Source of the DNA: Sinorhizobium sp. 8-89 | GTDB lineage: Bacteria > Pseudomonadota > Alphaproteobacteria > Rhizobiales > Rhizobiaceae | Assembly (NCBI RefSeq): GCF_030124325.1 | Contig: NZ_JASKLR010000004.1 | Coordinates: forward strand, 1-64,000 | DNA length: 64,000 bases | Direction of reading: 5' to 3' | The notes under the pieces: model-generated | The model's database searches: none | What the model was told of the DNA's origin: nothing | Seen by the model: the letters and a program-made list of their open reading frames with translations, nothing else | Position numbers and translations under genes: made by a program | Shown here: piece after piece, positions 50,608 through 59,694 of the stretch | How positions within the stretch are numbered: the first letter of the stretch is position 1 | Layout: every line of letters begins with the position of its first letter

Positions 50608-51607
50608 GAACAGCGTCCCCCGCCGTGAATCCGAGCCGCCGCAGCAACGCCGCGCCGAGATGCGCGTGCGCCCGACGGGGCCGATCGTTCCTTCGGCCAA
50701 TGTCTCCGGCCATGCGCTGATGTGCGTTATCGCCATCATGTCGTTCCTCGCCTGCTTGACGCTCGGCGGCGTCAGCATGGTGCGAGCGACGGCGCAAAGC
50801 TGGCAGTCCCAGATCTCGCGGGAGATCACCATCCAGATCAAGCCGGACGATAATCTCGACATGGAGAAGGCGCTGGCCGATGCGCAGGACCTCGCTCTGA
50901 CCTTCAGCGGCACGACGGGCGGGAAGATCATCGACCGGGCCGCCACGGCCCGCCTCCTGGAGCCGTGGCTCGGTGAAGGTCTCGACCTCGACGAACTGCC
51001 CGTGCCGCGACTGGTCGTCATTACCATCGACGAGAACAACCCGCCCGATTTCGCCGCCATGCGCGCGGCGTTGACGGAAATCATCCCGCAGGCCTTTCTT
51101 GACGATCATCGCACCTGGGTCGACCGCCTGGTGGCGATGGCCAATACCACCGCGATGATCGGAAGCGGCGTCCTTGCGCTGGTATTCTCTGCCATGGTCC
51201 TCACCGTCGTCTTCGCAACCCGCGGTGCACTGTCCGGCAACCGCCACATCGTCGAAGTACTTCACTTCGTGGGTGCGGAGGCGGGCTTCGTGGCCTCCGA
51301 GTTCCAGAAGCACTTCCTCCGAATCAGCCTGAAAGGGGCCGGTGCCGGCGGTCTGCTGGCCGCGCTGTCCTTCGCCGCCGCCAGCTTCTGGCAATCGCAA
51401 ACGCTTGCCACCCCCGAAACGGACCAGGCGACGGCGTTGTTTGGACGGTTTGCCATCGGCTATACCGGTTATCTCGGCATTTTCGCGATCATAATCGTCA
51501 TCGCTCTGCTGACGACCCTGACGGCGCGCCTTACAGTCATGAGGACGATCTACGAAATCGACCTCATCCGGTCGGATCCCGGCCGGACGGATACCTATCA
51601 AAGCTGA
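50600..51607 (+). CDS. ftsX: Cell division protein FtsX
   Basis: Membrane partner of FtsE. The 335-residue protein has a long polar, basic N-terminus, a first transmembrane helix (about 39-62), a periplasmic loop (to about 175) that in the family contacts hydrolase activators, and three more helices (about 180-205, 235-265 and 285-315), matching the four-helix FtsX fold. It overlaps ftsE by 8 bp, consistent with coupled translation. A RIME copy follows before the YdcF-family gene. Confidence 0.94.
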   Translation: MNENSVPRRESEPPQQRRAEMRVRPTGPIVPSANVSGHALMCVIAIMSFLACLTLGGVSMVRATAQSWQSQISREITIQIKPDDNLDMEKALADAQDLALTFSGTTGGKIIDRAATARLLEPWLGEGLDLDELPVPRLVVITIDENNPPDFAAMRAALTEIIPQAFLDDHRTWVDRLVAMANTTAMIGSGVLALVFSAMVLTVVFATRGALSGNRHIVEVLHFVGAEAGFVASEFQKHFLRISLKGAGAGGLLAALSFAAASFWQSQTLATPETDQATALFGRFAIGYTGYLGIFAIIIVIALLTTLTARLTVMRTIYEIDLIRSDPGRTDTYQS

Positions 51608-51656
51608 AAGCCATGAACCGCTCACGCCATCTATTCCTTGCCGCAATCTGCGGCTA

Positions 51657-51753
51657 CTGCATGGTTCCTTAGATCGGAAGCGATTTAAGGAACATGCAGC
51701 AATTCAAAGTGCTACAGCGATCTTTGCGCGTCCGATTGGACGCGGGCGCTGTA
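51657..51753 (+). repeat. RIME1-type element, copy 9
   Basis: A (CTGCATGGTTCCTTAGATCG ... GGAACATGCAG) and B (CTACAGCGATC ... GGGCGCTGTA) in the gap between ftsX and the YdcF-family gene, ending 17 bp before its ATG. Confidence 0.8.
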
Positions 51754-51769
51754 TGTGAAGAGAATCACG

Positions 51770-52498
51770 ATGGGGCGAGAATTACGCGAGAGCGGAATGG
51801 CCGAGAGGGGCAGATGGCGGGAGAGAGCCGCGCGCCGCCGCCGGTCCCGCAGCTTGTTGCGCAAGCTTCTGCGCCGGACCTTTTTCGTGCTGCTCGTATT
51901 CCTCGCCATTTTCATCGGCGGTTTCCTGCAATTTGCCGATACGGTCGCAACGCTGCAGCCGCCCACACATCCCAAGGCTGATGCAATCGTCGTCCTGACG
52001 GGCGGTTTCCAGAGGATCAATCAGGCGGTGGATCTCCTGAAAACGGGTGCAGGCAAGCGTCTGTTGATTTCAGGCGTACACCCGACGACGACGGGAAGCC
52101 AGATACGCCGAAACACGCAGAGCTCGGCCGAACTCTTCAAATGCTGCGTCGACATCGGGCATGAAGCGATTGACACCATCGGCAACGCCACGGAGGCCGC
52201 CCAGTGGATCCGCAACCGGGGCTACAAGAGCGTGCTCGTCGTCACCAACAATTACCACATGCCGCGCAGCCTTCTGGAGTTGCGGCGCGCCAAGCCCGAC
52301 ACGGAATTCATGGCCTATCCGGTCATCAATTCCGATCTGAAGACGACAAATTGGCTGCGCAACCCGCTGGTCCTGAAGGCCATTCTGCTTGAATATGGCA
52401 AATATTCCGTCGCCTCCGTGCTCGACATGATGGGCGCGCGTCCGACGAACGGCCTGAGGGCGGCCATTTCCTCTCGGGTGACCCCGGCGGAAGAGTAA
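51770..52498 (+). CDS. YdcF family protein (DUF218)
   Basis: A 242-residue protein with a very basic N-terminus, one transmembrane segment (about 37-57) and a DUF218 domain outside (about 65-235): KADAIVVLTGGFQRI, LLISGVHPTTTG, GNATEAAQWI and VVTNNYHMPRSLLEL. SanA/ElyC in this family affect envelope barrier and peptidoglycan synthesis; the molecular activity is unknown. The ATG at 51770 follows GAAGAGA; a GTG at 51755 is in frame. It lies between ftsX and a PlsC-type gene, which supports an envelope role. Confidence 0.88.
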   Translation: MGRELRESGMAERGRWRERAARRRRSRSLLRKLLRRTFFVLLVFLAIFIGGFLQFADTVATLQPPTHPKADAIVVLTGGFQRINQAVDLLKTGAGKRLLISGVHPTTTGSQIRRNTQSSAELFKCCVDIGHEAIDTIGNATEAAQWIRNRGYKSVLVVTNNYHMPRSLLELRRAKPDTEFMAYPVINSDLKTTNWLRNPLVLKAILLEYGKYSVASVLDMMGARPTNGLRAAISSRVTPAEE

Positions 52499-52640
52499 AA
52501 AAGGCGGCTACGTCCCGGAGCAGAGCCGACGGCGACTTTTGCGCTGGTAAAGGCCTGCGGTGCCGTCGCAGCGGTTTTCCTTGGCGATATATTCGTGTAG
52601 GCAGCGGAGTGGCCGACCCCCGGTCACCAATCGCCGCCTG

Positions 52641-52737
52641 CTGCATCTTCCTTAAAGCGTAGCCGATTTGAGGAAACATGCAGCACTTCAAAGTTCTACA
52701 GCGTCCTTTGCGCGTCTTAAGACGCGCGGACCTGTAG
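52641..52737 (+). repeat. RIME1-type element, copy 10
   Basis: A (CTGCATCTTCCTTAAAGCG ... GGAAACATGCAG) and B (CTACAGCGTCC ... GCGGACCTGTAG) between the YdcF and PlsC family genes, ending 20 bp before the latter's ATG. Confidence 0.8.
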
Positions 52738-52757
52738 TCCGCATCGAGAGCCACCTG

Positions 52758-53540
52758 ATGATTATCCTGCGTTCGATCGTTTTCAACCTTGTGTTTTATG
52801 CCAATCTGGTCGTCCAGATGATCGTATTGACGCCGATCTATTTCCTTCTTCCCCGCAAGAAGGCCTGGTTCGTGCCGAAGAATTGGGTTCGCAGCAATCA
52901 CTGGCTCCTAGGGAAGATCGTCGGCACGACCTTCGAAATCGAAGGCCTGGAGAATATTCCGGATGGTCCCTATATTTTCGCGCCGAAGCATCAGTCCTTC
53001 TGGGATGCCTACGCGCTCCTGCCCTGGCTCGACGATCCGTTCTATATCCTGAAGCGCGAGCTTACCTGGATACCGCTGTTCGGCTGGTACATCATCAAGC
53101 AGCGCATGGTGCCAGTAAACCGCGCCGCGCGCGGCAAAGCGATGACCGATGTCATGGAGCGCACCAAGAACGAGATGGCGACCGGGCGGCAGTTGATCAT
53201 CTATCCGGAAGGCACGCGCCGCCCCCCGGGCGCGCCACCTGAATACAAATATGGAATCGCCCGCCTCTACCGGGACCTGCAGGTTCCGGTCGTGCCTGTT
53301 GCCATGCATCCGGGCCTCTTCTGGCCGCGACGCAGATTCCTGCGCTTCCCCGGTCATTTCAAGGTACGCGTCCTGCCCCCGGTGGAGGCCGGCTTGGATC
53401 CGGATGCGTTCCTCAAAAAGCTGATCGAGGTGACCGAGGCCGCAAGCGATGAGCTGCTTGTCGAGACGGTCAAGGCCAATCCGCATCTGCCGTTGCCGCC
53501 GACGGCGGAGCAGCGGCTGCGCGAACTCGGTCAGGCCTGA
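52758..53540 (+). CDS. Lysophospholipid acyltransferase (PlsC family)
   Basis: Probably transfers an acyl chain to the sn-2 position of lysophosphatidic acid or a related lipid. The 260-residue protein has an N-terminal membrane segment (about 7-31), the catalytic HX4D box HQSFWD (H78, D83) and the substrate motif PEGTRR (150-155). The ATG at 52758 gives the common start; it follows the RIME copy closely. It lies downstream of ftsEX and ydcF in the same direction. Rhizobia carry several PlsC-like genes, so whether this is the main enzyme or an ornithine-lipid type enzyme is open. Confidence 0.9.
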   Translation: MIILRSIVFNLVFYANLVVQMIVLTPIYFLLPRKKAWFVPKNWVRSNHWLLGKIVGTTFEIEGLENIPDGPYIFAPKHQSFWDAYALLPWLDDPFYILKRELTWIPLFGWYIIKQRMVPVNRAARGKAMTDVMERTKNEMATGRQLIIYPEGTRRPPGAPPEYKYGIARLYRDLQVPVVPVAMHPGLFWPRRRFLRFPGHFKVRVLPPVEAGLDPDAFLKKLIEVTEAASDELLVETVKANPHLPLPPTAEQRLRELGQA

Positions 53541-53555
53541 GCTGCGACCGCCCTA

Positions 53556-53654
53556 CTGCATGTTTGCCTGAATCGGGACCGATTCCGGCAAACATGCATA
53601 ATTCAAATGATTACAGCGACCTTTGCGCGTCTGATAAGACCTGCGGCGCTGCAG
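53556..53654 (+). repeat. RIME1-type element, copy 11
   Basis: A (CTGCATGTTTGCCTGAATCG ... GCAAACATGCA) and B (TTACAGCGACC ... GGCGCTGCAG). The A-arm differs from the other copies yet stays self-complementary. The B half encodes the C-terminus of the convergent ChaC-like gene. Confidence 0.75.
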
Positions 53655-54183
53655 TCGTGGTCAATCGCGCAACCACGTCCTCCAGCCACTGGTCGCGGAT
53701 GCCCATCTCTTTGAGATGAGCGAGCGTATTAAGGACATACTCCCTGTTCGGCCCGGACCTGCCGGAGGCGATCGCGACGGTTTCCGCCGCTTCCGCCGCA
53801 CTGAGCGCCCCCGCATATTGGGCGTGGCCGCGATCGATCACATAGGCAAGCGCCGGCACCCGGCGTCCGTCGGCAAGCTGGATCGGCATGGTCCGCTCCT
53901 TGTAGACCTGCGTCACCAGCTCGCGCTCACGCAGATAGCCGATCACATCGGACTTTTCGTTTCCCGGCACGCGAAATGCGGTGCCGATGCAGGAGCCTCC
54001 GTAGTCGAGGCCGAGCACCAGACCGGGCCGCTGCTCCGTGCCGCGATGCACCCAGGAGTGTACGCAGAGGGAGCGGCGGTACCCGAAGGCGCGTGCCGTC
54101 GACTTCTCCTCGAAACGGAAACCCGGGTTCCACATCAAGGAACCGTAGCCAAAGACCCAAAATTCGTCCATATCCACTGCCAT
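53611..54183 (-). CDS. Gamma-glutamylcyclotransferase, ChaC type
   Basis: A 190-residue enzyme that should cleave glutathione to 5-oxoproline and Cys-Gly. The substrate loop FGYGSLMWNPGF (11-22) and the catalytic glutamate in YLREREL (E86) are present, followed by the conserved AGALSAAEAAE and NREYVLNTLAHLKEMGIRD. ATG 54183 is used; ATG 54171 (MDEFWVFGYG) is the likely alternative. The C-terminal tail APQVLSDAQRSL and the TAA stop derive from RIME copy 11, a parallel to the GNAT gene at 20.1 kb. Confidence 0.92.
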   Translation of the reverse strand: MAVDMDEFWVFGYGSLMWNPGFRFEEKSTARAFGYRRSLCVHSWVHRGTEQRPGLVLGLDYGGSCIGTAFRVPGNEKSDVIGYLRERELVTQVYKERTMPIQLADGRRVPALAYVIDRGHAQYAGALSAAEAAETVAIASGRSGPNREYVLNTLAHLKEMGIRDQWLEDVVARLTTTAAPQVLSDAQRSL

Positions 54184-54445
54184 TCATACACGCCGCTTTG
54201 CCACATGTCGCATCATTCACCGGCACGGTCGTGATCGATCAAGCCGAACTTCTACGGCACACATTGCGGAACACGGAAAAGGCAGCCGGCCACCGTATAC
54301 AGGAATGGAAGATAGTTTACAGGATCGGCAACCGCCACCCGGAACGGCATGAGAGAAAACCAAAATGTTCTTTCAGCCCTTCCGTCTTCGGTCGCGATGA
54401 TCGAAGCGGTTTCCGCCACAGCATCAATTGGAGTACGCGATTAGA

Positions 54446-55459
54446 ATGACCGTCACCGATGTCGCCAACGGATCATCAGCCGGCAAGAAATTTCTTTGGC
54501 TGGCAGTGGGCATCGTGCTCGCCGCTGGCATTTATTCCGCCGGCTGGTTCTTTGCCGCAGACCAGATCGAAAAGCGACTGACAACCTATCTCTCCGAAAA
54601 ACGGGAAAACGGTCTTGGCGGTGAGTGCACGGACATGGAAGTGCGGGGCTTCCCGTTCCGCATCGGTCTTTTCTGCGACAAGCTGCGCCTCGACGACAAT
54701 CTTCGCGGCGCGTCCGTATCCTTCGGCTCCCTCAGGACGGCTTCTCAGGTCTATCAACCGGGACGCGCCATTGTCGAACTCGACGGCCCCGCCGAGGTCC
54801 GGATGTCGCCGGGCCTTACGGTTTCGGCCGACTGGACGCTGTTGCATGCGAGCCTCAACGCGACGATGTCGGGCCTGGAGCGCTCGTCGATCGCCTACGA
54901 CAATCTCACCGGAACGGCGCGTTGGCCGCTGACGGGTGACAGTCTGGGCTTCGGCGCCAGTCACGGCGAGATACACTTGCGCCAGAACGGCGAAGACCTC
55001 GATGCCGCCCTGAGCGTCGAGAAGCTCGATCTGCGCCCGGCGCAAGGACCGAGCCTCGCCTCGCCGGTCGATGTCGCAGCGGACGTCACCGTCGTTGGCA
55101 AGGCCGGGTGGATGCAGGCGGGTGCCCTTTCAGCACGCATGCTGCGCGGCAGCAGCGGCGAACTGCGTCACTTGACCCTTGATGCGGGCGAAGGAATGAG
55201 CGCGAAGCTCTCGGGTCCGTTTTCAGTGAACGATCAGGGCCTGATATCCGGCGAGTTTTCGCTGACCATGATGAATATCGATGCCTGGCACACGAGCCTC
55301 ATGAAGGTCGTTCCCGAGGAAATCGACCTGATCAACAACATCGCGACCATGCTGAAGGCTCTGGCCGGCGGCAAGAACGAGGCAACGGTAAAACTCAACG
55401 TACGGGACGGCACCGCCTTCCTGGCCTTCATTCCGGTTGGCGTGCTACCGACGCTCTGA
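54446..55459 (+). CDS. DUF2125 domain protein
   Basis: A 337-residue envelope protein of unknown function conserved in alphaproteobacteria. One N-terminal transmembrane or uncleaved signal helix (about 17-38, FLWLAVGIVLAAGIYSAGWF) is followed by a large periplasmic domain: GFPFRIGLFCDKLRLDD and SFGSLRTASQVYQPGRAIVE are typical of DUF2125. The ATG at 54446 is used; a TTG at 54428 would add six residues. It has two cysteines (GGECTDM and GLFCDKL) that may form a disulfide. It stands alone between chaC and tyrC, which are on the other strand. Confidence 0.88.
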   Translation: MTVTDVANGSSAGKKFLWLAVGIVLAAGIYSAGWFFAADQIEKRLTTYLSEKRENGLGGECTDMEVRGFPFRIGLFCDKLRLDDNLRGASVSFGSLRTASQVYQPGRAIVELDGPAEVRMSPGLTVSADWTLLHASLNATMSGLERSSIAYDNLTGTARWPLTGDSLGFGASHGEIHLRQNGEDLDAALSVEKLDLRPAQGPSLASPVDVAADVTVVGKAGWMQAGALSARMLRGSSGELRHLTLDAGEGMSAKLSGPFSVNDQGLISGEFSLTMMNIDAWHTSLMKVVPEEIDLINNIATMLKALAGGKNEATVKLNVRDGTAFLAFIPVGVLPTL

Positions 55460-55498
55460 AGCCGAGGCGGCGGCCTCCCGCCGCTTCGCGGTTGCCCG

Positions 55499-56422
55499 CT
55501 ATTTGGGATCCATTGCGTGCCGGCCGAAGTCCGGCATGGCCGTGTCCTGACCCGCCTGGATGATCGAGCGGCGGATTGCCCGCGTGCGGGTGAAGAGATC
55601 GAAGAGCTTGTCGCCGTCGCCCCAGCGAATCGCCCGTTGCAGGTAGGCAAGGTCTTCGGAAAAGCGGGCGAGCATTTCGAGGATCGCATCCTTGTTGTGC
55701 AGGCAGACGTCACGCCACATGGTCGGATCCGACGCCGCCAGGCGCGTGAAGTCGCGGAAACCCGAGGCCGAATATTTGATGACTTCGGACTCGGTGACCG
55801 TTTCCAGGTCGTCCGCCGTTCCCACGATGTTGTAGGCGATGATGTGCGGAACGTGGGAGACGATCGCCAGCACCTTGTCGTGGTGCTCGGGGTCCATCTC
55901 GTCGACCATCGAGCCGAGCGTCTCCCAGAAGAGCCTGAGCTTCGCGATCGCCTCTTCGTCTGCGCCGACGGGCGGCGTGAGGATGCACCAGCGTCCGCGG
56001 AAAAGTCCGACGAACCCGGCATCGGGGCCGGAGTGTTCGGTACCCGCAATCGGGTGGCCGGGGATGAAATGGACCGTATTGGGCAAATGCGGCGCCATCT
56101 GCGCGATGACCGAGCCCTTCGTCGAACCGACATCGGTTACGATTGCACCGGGCTTCAGATGCGCGGCGATTTCGGCGGCAACGGCACCGGAAGCGCCGAC
56201 CGGCACCGAAACGACAACGAGGTCGGCATCCTTGACCGCCTCGGCCGCCGAAAGCGTGTAGCGGTCGCCGAGGCCGAGCTCGCGGGCCCGGTTTAGCGTC
56301 GCGGCACTCCGTGTCGAGACGACGATCGTGCCTGCCAATTGCTTCTCGCGGATTTCCCGGGCGATCGACGACCCAATCAGGCCAATACCGACAAGGGCGA
56401 TCGTTTCGAACTGTTGAGCCAT
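55499..56422 (-). CDS. tyrC: Prephenate/arogenate dehydrogenase
   Basis: NAD(P)-dependent oxidative decarboxylation of prephenate or arogenate on the way to tyrosine. The 307-residue protein has the Rossmann loop VGIGLIGSSIARE (11-23), DVGSTKGSV, and the substrate motif HFIPGHPIAGTEHSGPDA. It is often called cyclohexadienyl dehydrogenase when both substrates are used; that cannot be told here. Its ATG shares one base with the hisC stop codon (TAATG), so the two genes form an operon. Confidence 0.94.
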   Translation of the reverse strand: MAQQFETIALVGIGLIGSSIAREIREKQLAGTIVVSTRSAATLNRARELGLGDRYTLSAAEAVKDADLVVVSVPVGASGAVAAEIAAHLKPGAIVTDVGSTKGSVIAQMAPHLPNTVHFIPGHPIAGTEHSGPDAGFVGLFRGRWCILTPPVGADEEAIAKLRLFWETLGSMVDEMDPEHHDKVLAIVSHVPHIIAYNIVGTADDLETVTESEVIKYSASGFRDFTRLAASDPTMWRDVCLHNKDAILEMLARFSEDLAYLQRAIRWGDGDKLFDLFTRTRAIRRSIIQAGQDTAMPDFGRHAMDPK

Positions 56423-57528
56423 TATTTTTGTCCCATGAATTCAGTCAATGCGGCGATGACGCCTTCGTTCGCTTCCTCGGACCCGATGGTCATGCGGAGC
56501 GCATTGGGAAAACCGTAAGCGCGCACGGCGCGCAGGATAAAGCCGCGGGCCGTCAGGAACGCATCCGCCTCCTCGGCCGATTTCCCGCCCATCTCCGGAA
56601 AGTGGATCAGCACGAAATTGGTTACGGAAGGCGTCACACGCAGACCGATCGCCTGCAATGCCGCGGTGACTTTCGCGAGCCAGGTAAGATTGTGATCGAC
56701 CGCCACGGCAACGAAGGCCTGGTCGCGGATAGCTGCCGCGCCTGCCGCGATCGCGGGTGCATTGAGATTGAATGGACCGCGTACACGATCGACGGCATCC
56801 ACGATCTCGCGCGGGGCAAACATCCAGCCGATGCGAAGCCCGGCGAGTCCATAGATCTTCGAGAACGTCCTCGTCATCACGACGTTGCGATTGCTCGACA
56901 CCAGTTCCACGCCCGCCTCGTAATCGTTGCGCCGGACGTATTCCGCATAGGCAGCGTCAAGCACCAGCAACACCCCGGAGGGAAGGCTCGCGTGCAGCCG
57001 GCGGACCTCGTCCACCGGGACATAGGTGCCGGTCGGGTTGGCCGGATTGGCGATGAAGACGATCTTCGTCCGTTCCGTCACTGCAGCGAGGATCGCGTCG
57101 ACATCGACGCGCGCATCCTTTTCCTTGACCGTGACTGCGGTGGCGCAGGCGGCCAGGATCTGGATCTTGTAGACGAGGAATCCGTGCTCGGTGATGATCC
57201 CCTCATCGCCCGGACCGAGATAGGTGTGGCAGAGAAGCCCGAGCAGCTCGTCGGAACCATTGCCGCAAACGATATTGGCCGGGTTCAGGCCGTGAACCGC
57301 AGCGATCGCGTCCTTCAACGCTTGCGCCTGACCGTCTGGATAGCGCTCGAGATTGGAGGCTGCGTTCCGGAACGCCTCGAGCGCGCTCGGACTTGCGCCG
57401 AGCGGCGTCTCGTTCGACGAGAGCTTGTGAACCTTGGCAACACCCGGCGCATGCTCCTTGCCCGGCACATAGGCGGCGATGTCCAGAATGCCGGGACGCG
57501 GTTGCGGGCTCTTTGAAACAAGGTTCAT
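56422..57528 (-). CDS. hisC: Histidinol-phosphate aminotransferase
   Basis: PLP-dependent aminotransferase of histidine synthesis; in operons with tyrC it often also serves phenylalanine and tyrosine synthesis. The 368-residue protein has the PLP lysine K224 in [15 protein letters not shown] and the NPANPTGTY motif (161-169). ATG 57528 is chosen; a GTG at 57543 is in frame five codons earlier. The tyrC overlap suggests an aromatic role, which remains inference. A broad substrate range has been shown for several HisC-type enzymes. Confidence 0.93.
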   Translation of the reverse strand: MNLVSKSPQPRPGILDIAAYVPGKEHAPGVAKVHKLSSNETPLGASPSALEAFRNAASNLERYPDGQAQALKDAIAAVHGLNPANIVCGNGSDELLGLLCHTYLGPGDEGIITEHGFLVYKIQILAACATAVTVKEKDARVDVDAILAAVTERTKIVFIANPANPTGTYVPVDEVRRLHASLPSGVLLVLDAAYAEYVRRNDYEAGVELVSSNRNVVMTRTFSKIYGLAGLRIGWMFAPREIVDAVDRVRGPFNLNAPAIAAGAAAIRDQAFVAVAVDHNLTWLAKVTAALQAIGLRVTPSVTNFVLIHFPEMGGKSAEEADAFLTARGFILRAVRAYGFPNALRMTIGSEEANEGVIAALTEFMGQK

Positions 57529-57607
57529 CGGATCGGCTTTCACGGGAGGAAATGTGGCAAAGCCAATAGCCGGGCAGAGGAAATTTGTCGAGTGCGACAG
57601 CCCTGTC

Positions 57608-58369
57608 TTATGGGGCTTTGACCTCTGGTAACCGCTTGCGCGTGCTCGGCACGCCGTGCGGTGCCAGCACCGGAACGAAGACGCGGCGCGAAGCGCGGAC
57701 AGCCACCGGTAGGCCCTGATAGAGCCGCTTTTGCGCCTCGACGATGATCACCCCGGAAAACACCGGCCAAAGCGAACGGCCGAACCGCTCCAGGCTGTGC
57801 CGGAGGCGAAGGACGATCTTGCGCTTCGACGGCGGAAAGAACAGCGCCTCGGAGGTAGCGCCCGGCGTGAAATTCGTCTCGCGGAGCAGCGCCGTCAACT
57901 GACCGCGCGAATAGGGTCGTCCCGAGCCGAAGGGGGTGTGTTCCATCCGCGCCCAGACGCCGCGGCGATTCGGCACGACGATAACCAGCCGGCCACCGGG
58001 CGCAAGGATCCGCCAGATTTCCTTCATTGTTTCGCGCGGGCTTTCGGCGAATTCCAGCGAATGCACCATCAGCACGCGGTCGATCGACGCGTCAGGCAGC
58101 GGCAGTTCCTCGTCGAAGACCAGCGCCGTCGACGATAACTCGGCGACCGGCCAGTTCACCGCACCCTGCCCGGCCGGCATGAAGGCGAAAGTCCGCTCGG
58201 TATCCGCCCGGAAGCGCTCGAGATAGGGAACGGCATAGCCGAGCCCGACCAGCCGCTCCTCCGGCAAGCGCGCCCAGACCGAGGAGAGCGCCATGCTGAC
58301 GGAATGCTCCGCCATGCGGCCAAGCTCGGAATGATAAAATTGGCGAAGATCGACGATATCCGTGTGCAT
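57608..58369 (-). CDS. Class I SAM-dependent methyltransferase-like protein
   Basis: A 253-residue protein with a methyltransferase type 11 core: [39 protein letters not shown] and [20 protein letters not shown]. The N-terminus ([19 protein letters not shown]) is the known start of a rhizobial group often found next to gloB. A classical GxGxG motif I is not obvious; the region reads [17 protein letters not shown] 58369 is chosen. An open frame that continues upstream to 59260 is not real because it runs antisense through gloB. Substrate unknown; divergent from gloB. Confidence 0.85.
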   Translation of the reverse strand: MHTDIVDLRQFYHSELGRMAEHSVSMALSSVWARLPEERLVGLGYAVPYLERFRADTERTFAFMPAGQGAVNWPVAELSSTALVFDEELPLPDASIDRVLMVHSLEFAESPRETMKEIWRILAPGGRLVIVVPNRRGVWARMEHTPFGSGRPYSRGQLTALLRETNFTPGATSEALFFPPSKRKIVLRLRHSLERFGRSLWPVFSGVIIVEAQKRLYQGLPVAVRASRRVFVPVLAPHGVPSTRKRLPEVKAP

Positions 58370-58477
58370 GGCCAACATGTTAGCTTTGGAACGGTAGACT
58401 TCAAGGCGAGCCTCGCTACATTCGGCTGGAGCGGTTCCGCCCGCAGCCCGCATCACGCCCGATCGGAGGACCTCATC

Positions 58478-59248
58478 ATGGCCGCGCTCGAACTCGACCT
58501 CTTCCTCTGCCGTACCGATAATTTTGGTGTGCTTCTCCATGATCCGGAGAGCGGCGCAACGGCATCGATCGATGCACCGGAGGAGCAACCGATCCTCGAC
58601 ACCCTGGAGCGGCGGGGCTGGCGCCTCACACACATCCTGACGACCCACCACCATGGCGATCACGTGGCGGCGAATGTCAGTCTCAAGGAACGCTTCGGCG
58701 TTACGATCATAGGGCCGAAGGGCGAGGCATCGAAGATCCCCGGCATCGACAGGAGCGTCGGCCAAGGGGACCGCTTTGATTTTGCCGGCCATCCGGTCGA
58801 GGTCATCGAAACGCCGGGACATACCGCGGGCCACATCTGCTTCCATTTCCCACAGGACAAGATGCTGTTTGCCGCGGACACGCTGTTTGCACTCGGCTGC
58901 GGGCGACTGTTCGAGGGAACTGCCGAGACAATGTGGCAGTCGCTGAACCGGCTGACGGCGCTCCCCGATGACACGTCGGTCTTTTTCGGCCACGAATACA
59001 CGCTTGCCAACGCGCATTTCGCCGTGACGGTCGATCCCGAAAACGCCGCCCTCAAGGCGCGCGCCGCTGAAATCGAGGAGACGCGCTCGGATGGCGGGTT
59101 CACCGCGCCGACGACCATCGGCCTCGAAAAGCGGACCAATCCGTTCCTTCGCGCGGGCGATCAAAAGATCCGCAAGCATCTCGGCATGGAGGGCGCCAGC
59201 GACGCGGAGGTGTTTGCAGAGATCCGCAGGCGCAAGGATAATTTCTGA
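58478..59248 (+). CDS. gloB: Hydroxyacylglutathione hydrolase (glyoxalase II)
   Basis: Hydrolyses S-lactoylglutathione to lactate and glutathione, the second step of methylglyoxal detoxification. The 256-residue metallo-beta-lactamase-fold protein has the binuclear metal motif THHHGDH (56-62), ETPGHTAGH, and FFGHEYT with a glutathione-binding C-terminal region (about 170-256). The ATG at 58478 follows GGAGG at 8 nt. It overlaps the cupin gene by one base (TGATG), so they are co-translated. Confidence 0.96.
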   Translation: MAALELDLFLCRTDNFGVLLHDPESGATASIDAPEEQPILDTLERRGWRLTHILTTHHHGDHVAANVSLKERFGVTIIGPKGEASKIPGIDRSVGQGDRFDFAGHPVEVIETPGHTAGHICFHFPQDKMLFAADTLFALGCGRLFEGTAETMWQSLNRLTALPDDTSVFFGHEYTLANAHFAVTVDPENAALKARAAEIEETRSDGGFTAPTTIGLEKRTNPFLRAGDQKIRKHLGMEGASDAEVFAEIRRRKDNF

Positions 59249-59691
59249 TGGACGTCTCACGGGATCTCACGCCAGCCGCGATTGTCGACGCGCTTGGATT
59301 GGCGAGACATCCGGAGGGCGGCTGGTACGTGGAGACCTTCCGCGACGACGTCGGCACGCCGCGCAGCCATTCGACGGCGATCTACTATCTTCTCGAAAGA
59401 GGCGAGCGGTCGCACTGGCACCGCGTCCGTGACGCCGCCGAAATCTGGCACTATTACGCGGGCGCCCCTCTCGAACTCAGCATCGCAGAGCCCGGCAAGC
59501 CGGCTTCGCGCTCTCGCCTTGGACCGGATTTGCTTGATGGACAAAGGCCGCAGCACGTCGTCCCCGCCAACTGGTGGCAGTCGGCCGCCTCGCTCGGAGA
59601 CTGGACACTCGTCGGTTGCACCGTCGCGCCGGGATTCGATTTTTCCGCATTCGAGATGGCGGCTCCCGACTGGCAGCCGCCAAAGAACTGA
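59248..59691 (+). CDS. Cupin domain protein (DUF985 / cupin_5)
   Basis: A 147-residue beta-barrel protein of the DUF985 family. HPEGGWYVETFR near the N-terminus, STAIYYLLERGERSHWHRV, EIWHYYAGAPLEL and VPANWWQSA in the core are characteristic. The two His pairs (SHWH and IWHYY) could bind a metal. Its function is unknown; an epimerase-like activity on small substrates has been suggested for relatives. It is coupled to gloB by the overlapping TGATG and ends 3 bp from the stop of a convergent exporter gene. Confidence 0.9.
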   Translation: MDVSRDLTPAAIVDALGLARHPEGGWYVETFRDDVGTPRSHSTAIYYLLERGERSHWHRVRDAAEIWHYYAGAPLELSIAEPGKPASRSRLGPDLLDGQRPQHVVPANWWQSAASLGDWTLVGCTVAPGFDFSAFEMAAPDWQPPKN

Positions 59692-59694
59692 CGC

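Noticed and set aside
49791-53654. Regularly spaced repeats that might suggest a CRISPR array
   Set aside because: The units are about 100 bp, separated by whole genes, imperfect, and made of two palindromes. This is a dispersed intergenic element, not a CRISPR.
57608-59260. A single 550-residue protein covering the methyltransferase and the region opposite gloB
   Set aside because: Only the part from 58369 downstream has methyltransferase character. The upstream part is antisense to gloB, which is certain from its THHHGDH motif and ribosome site.
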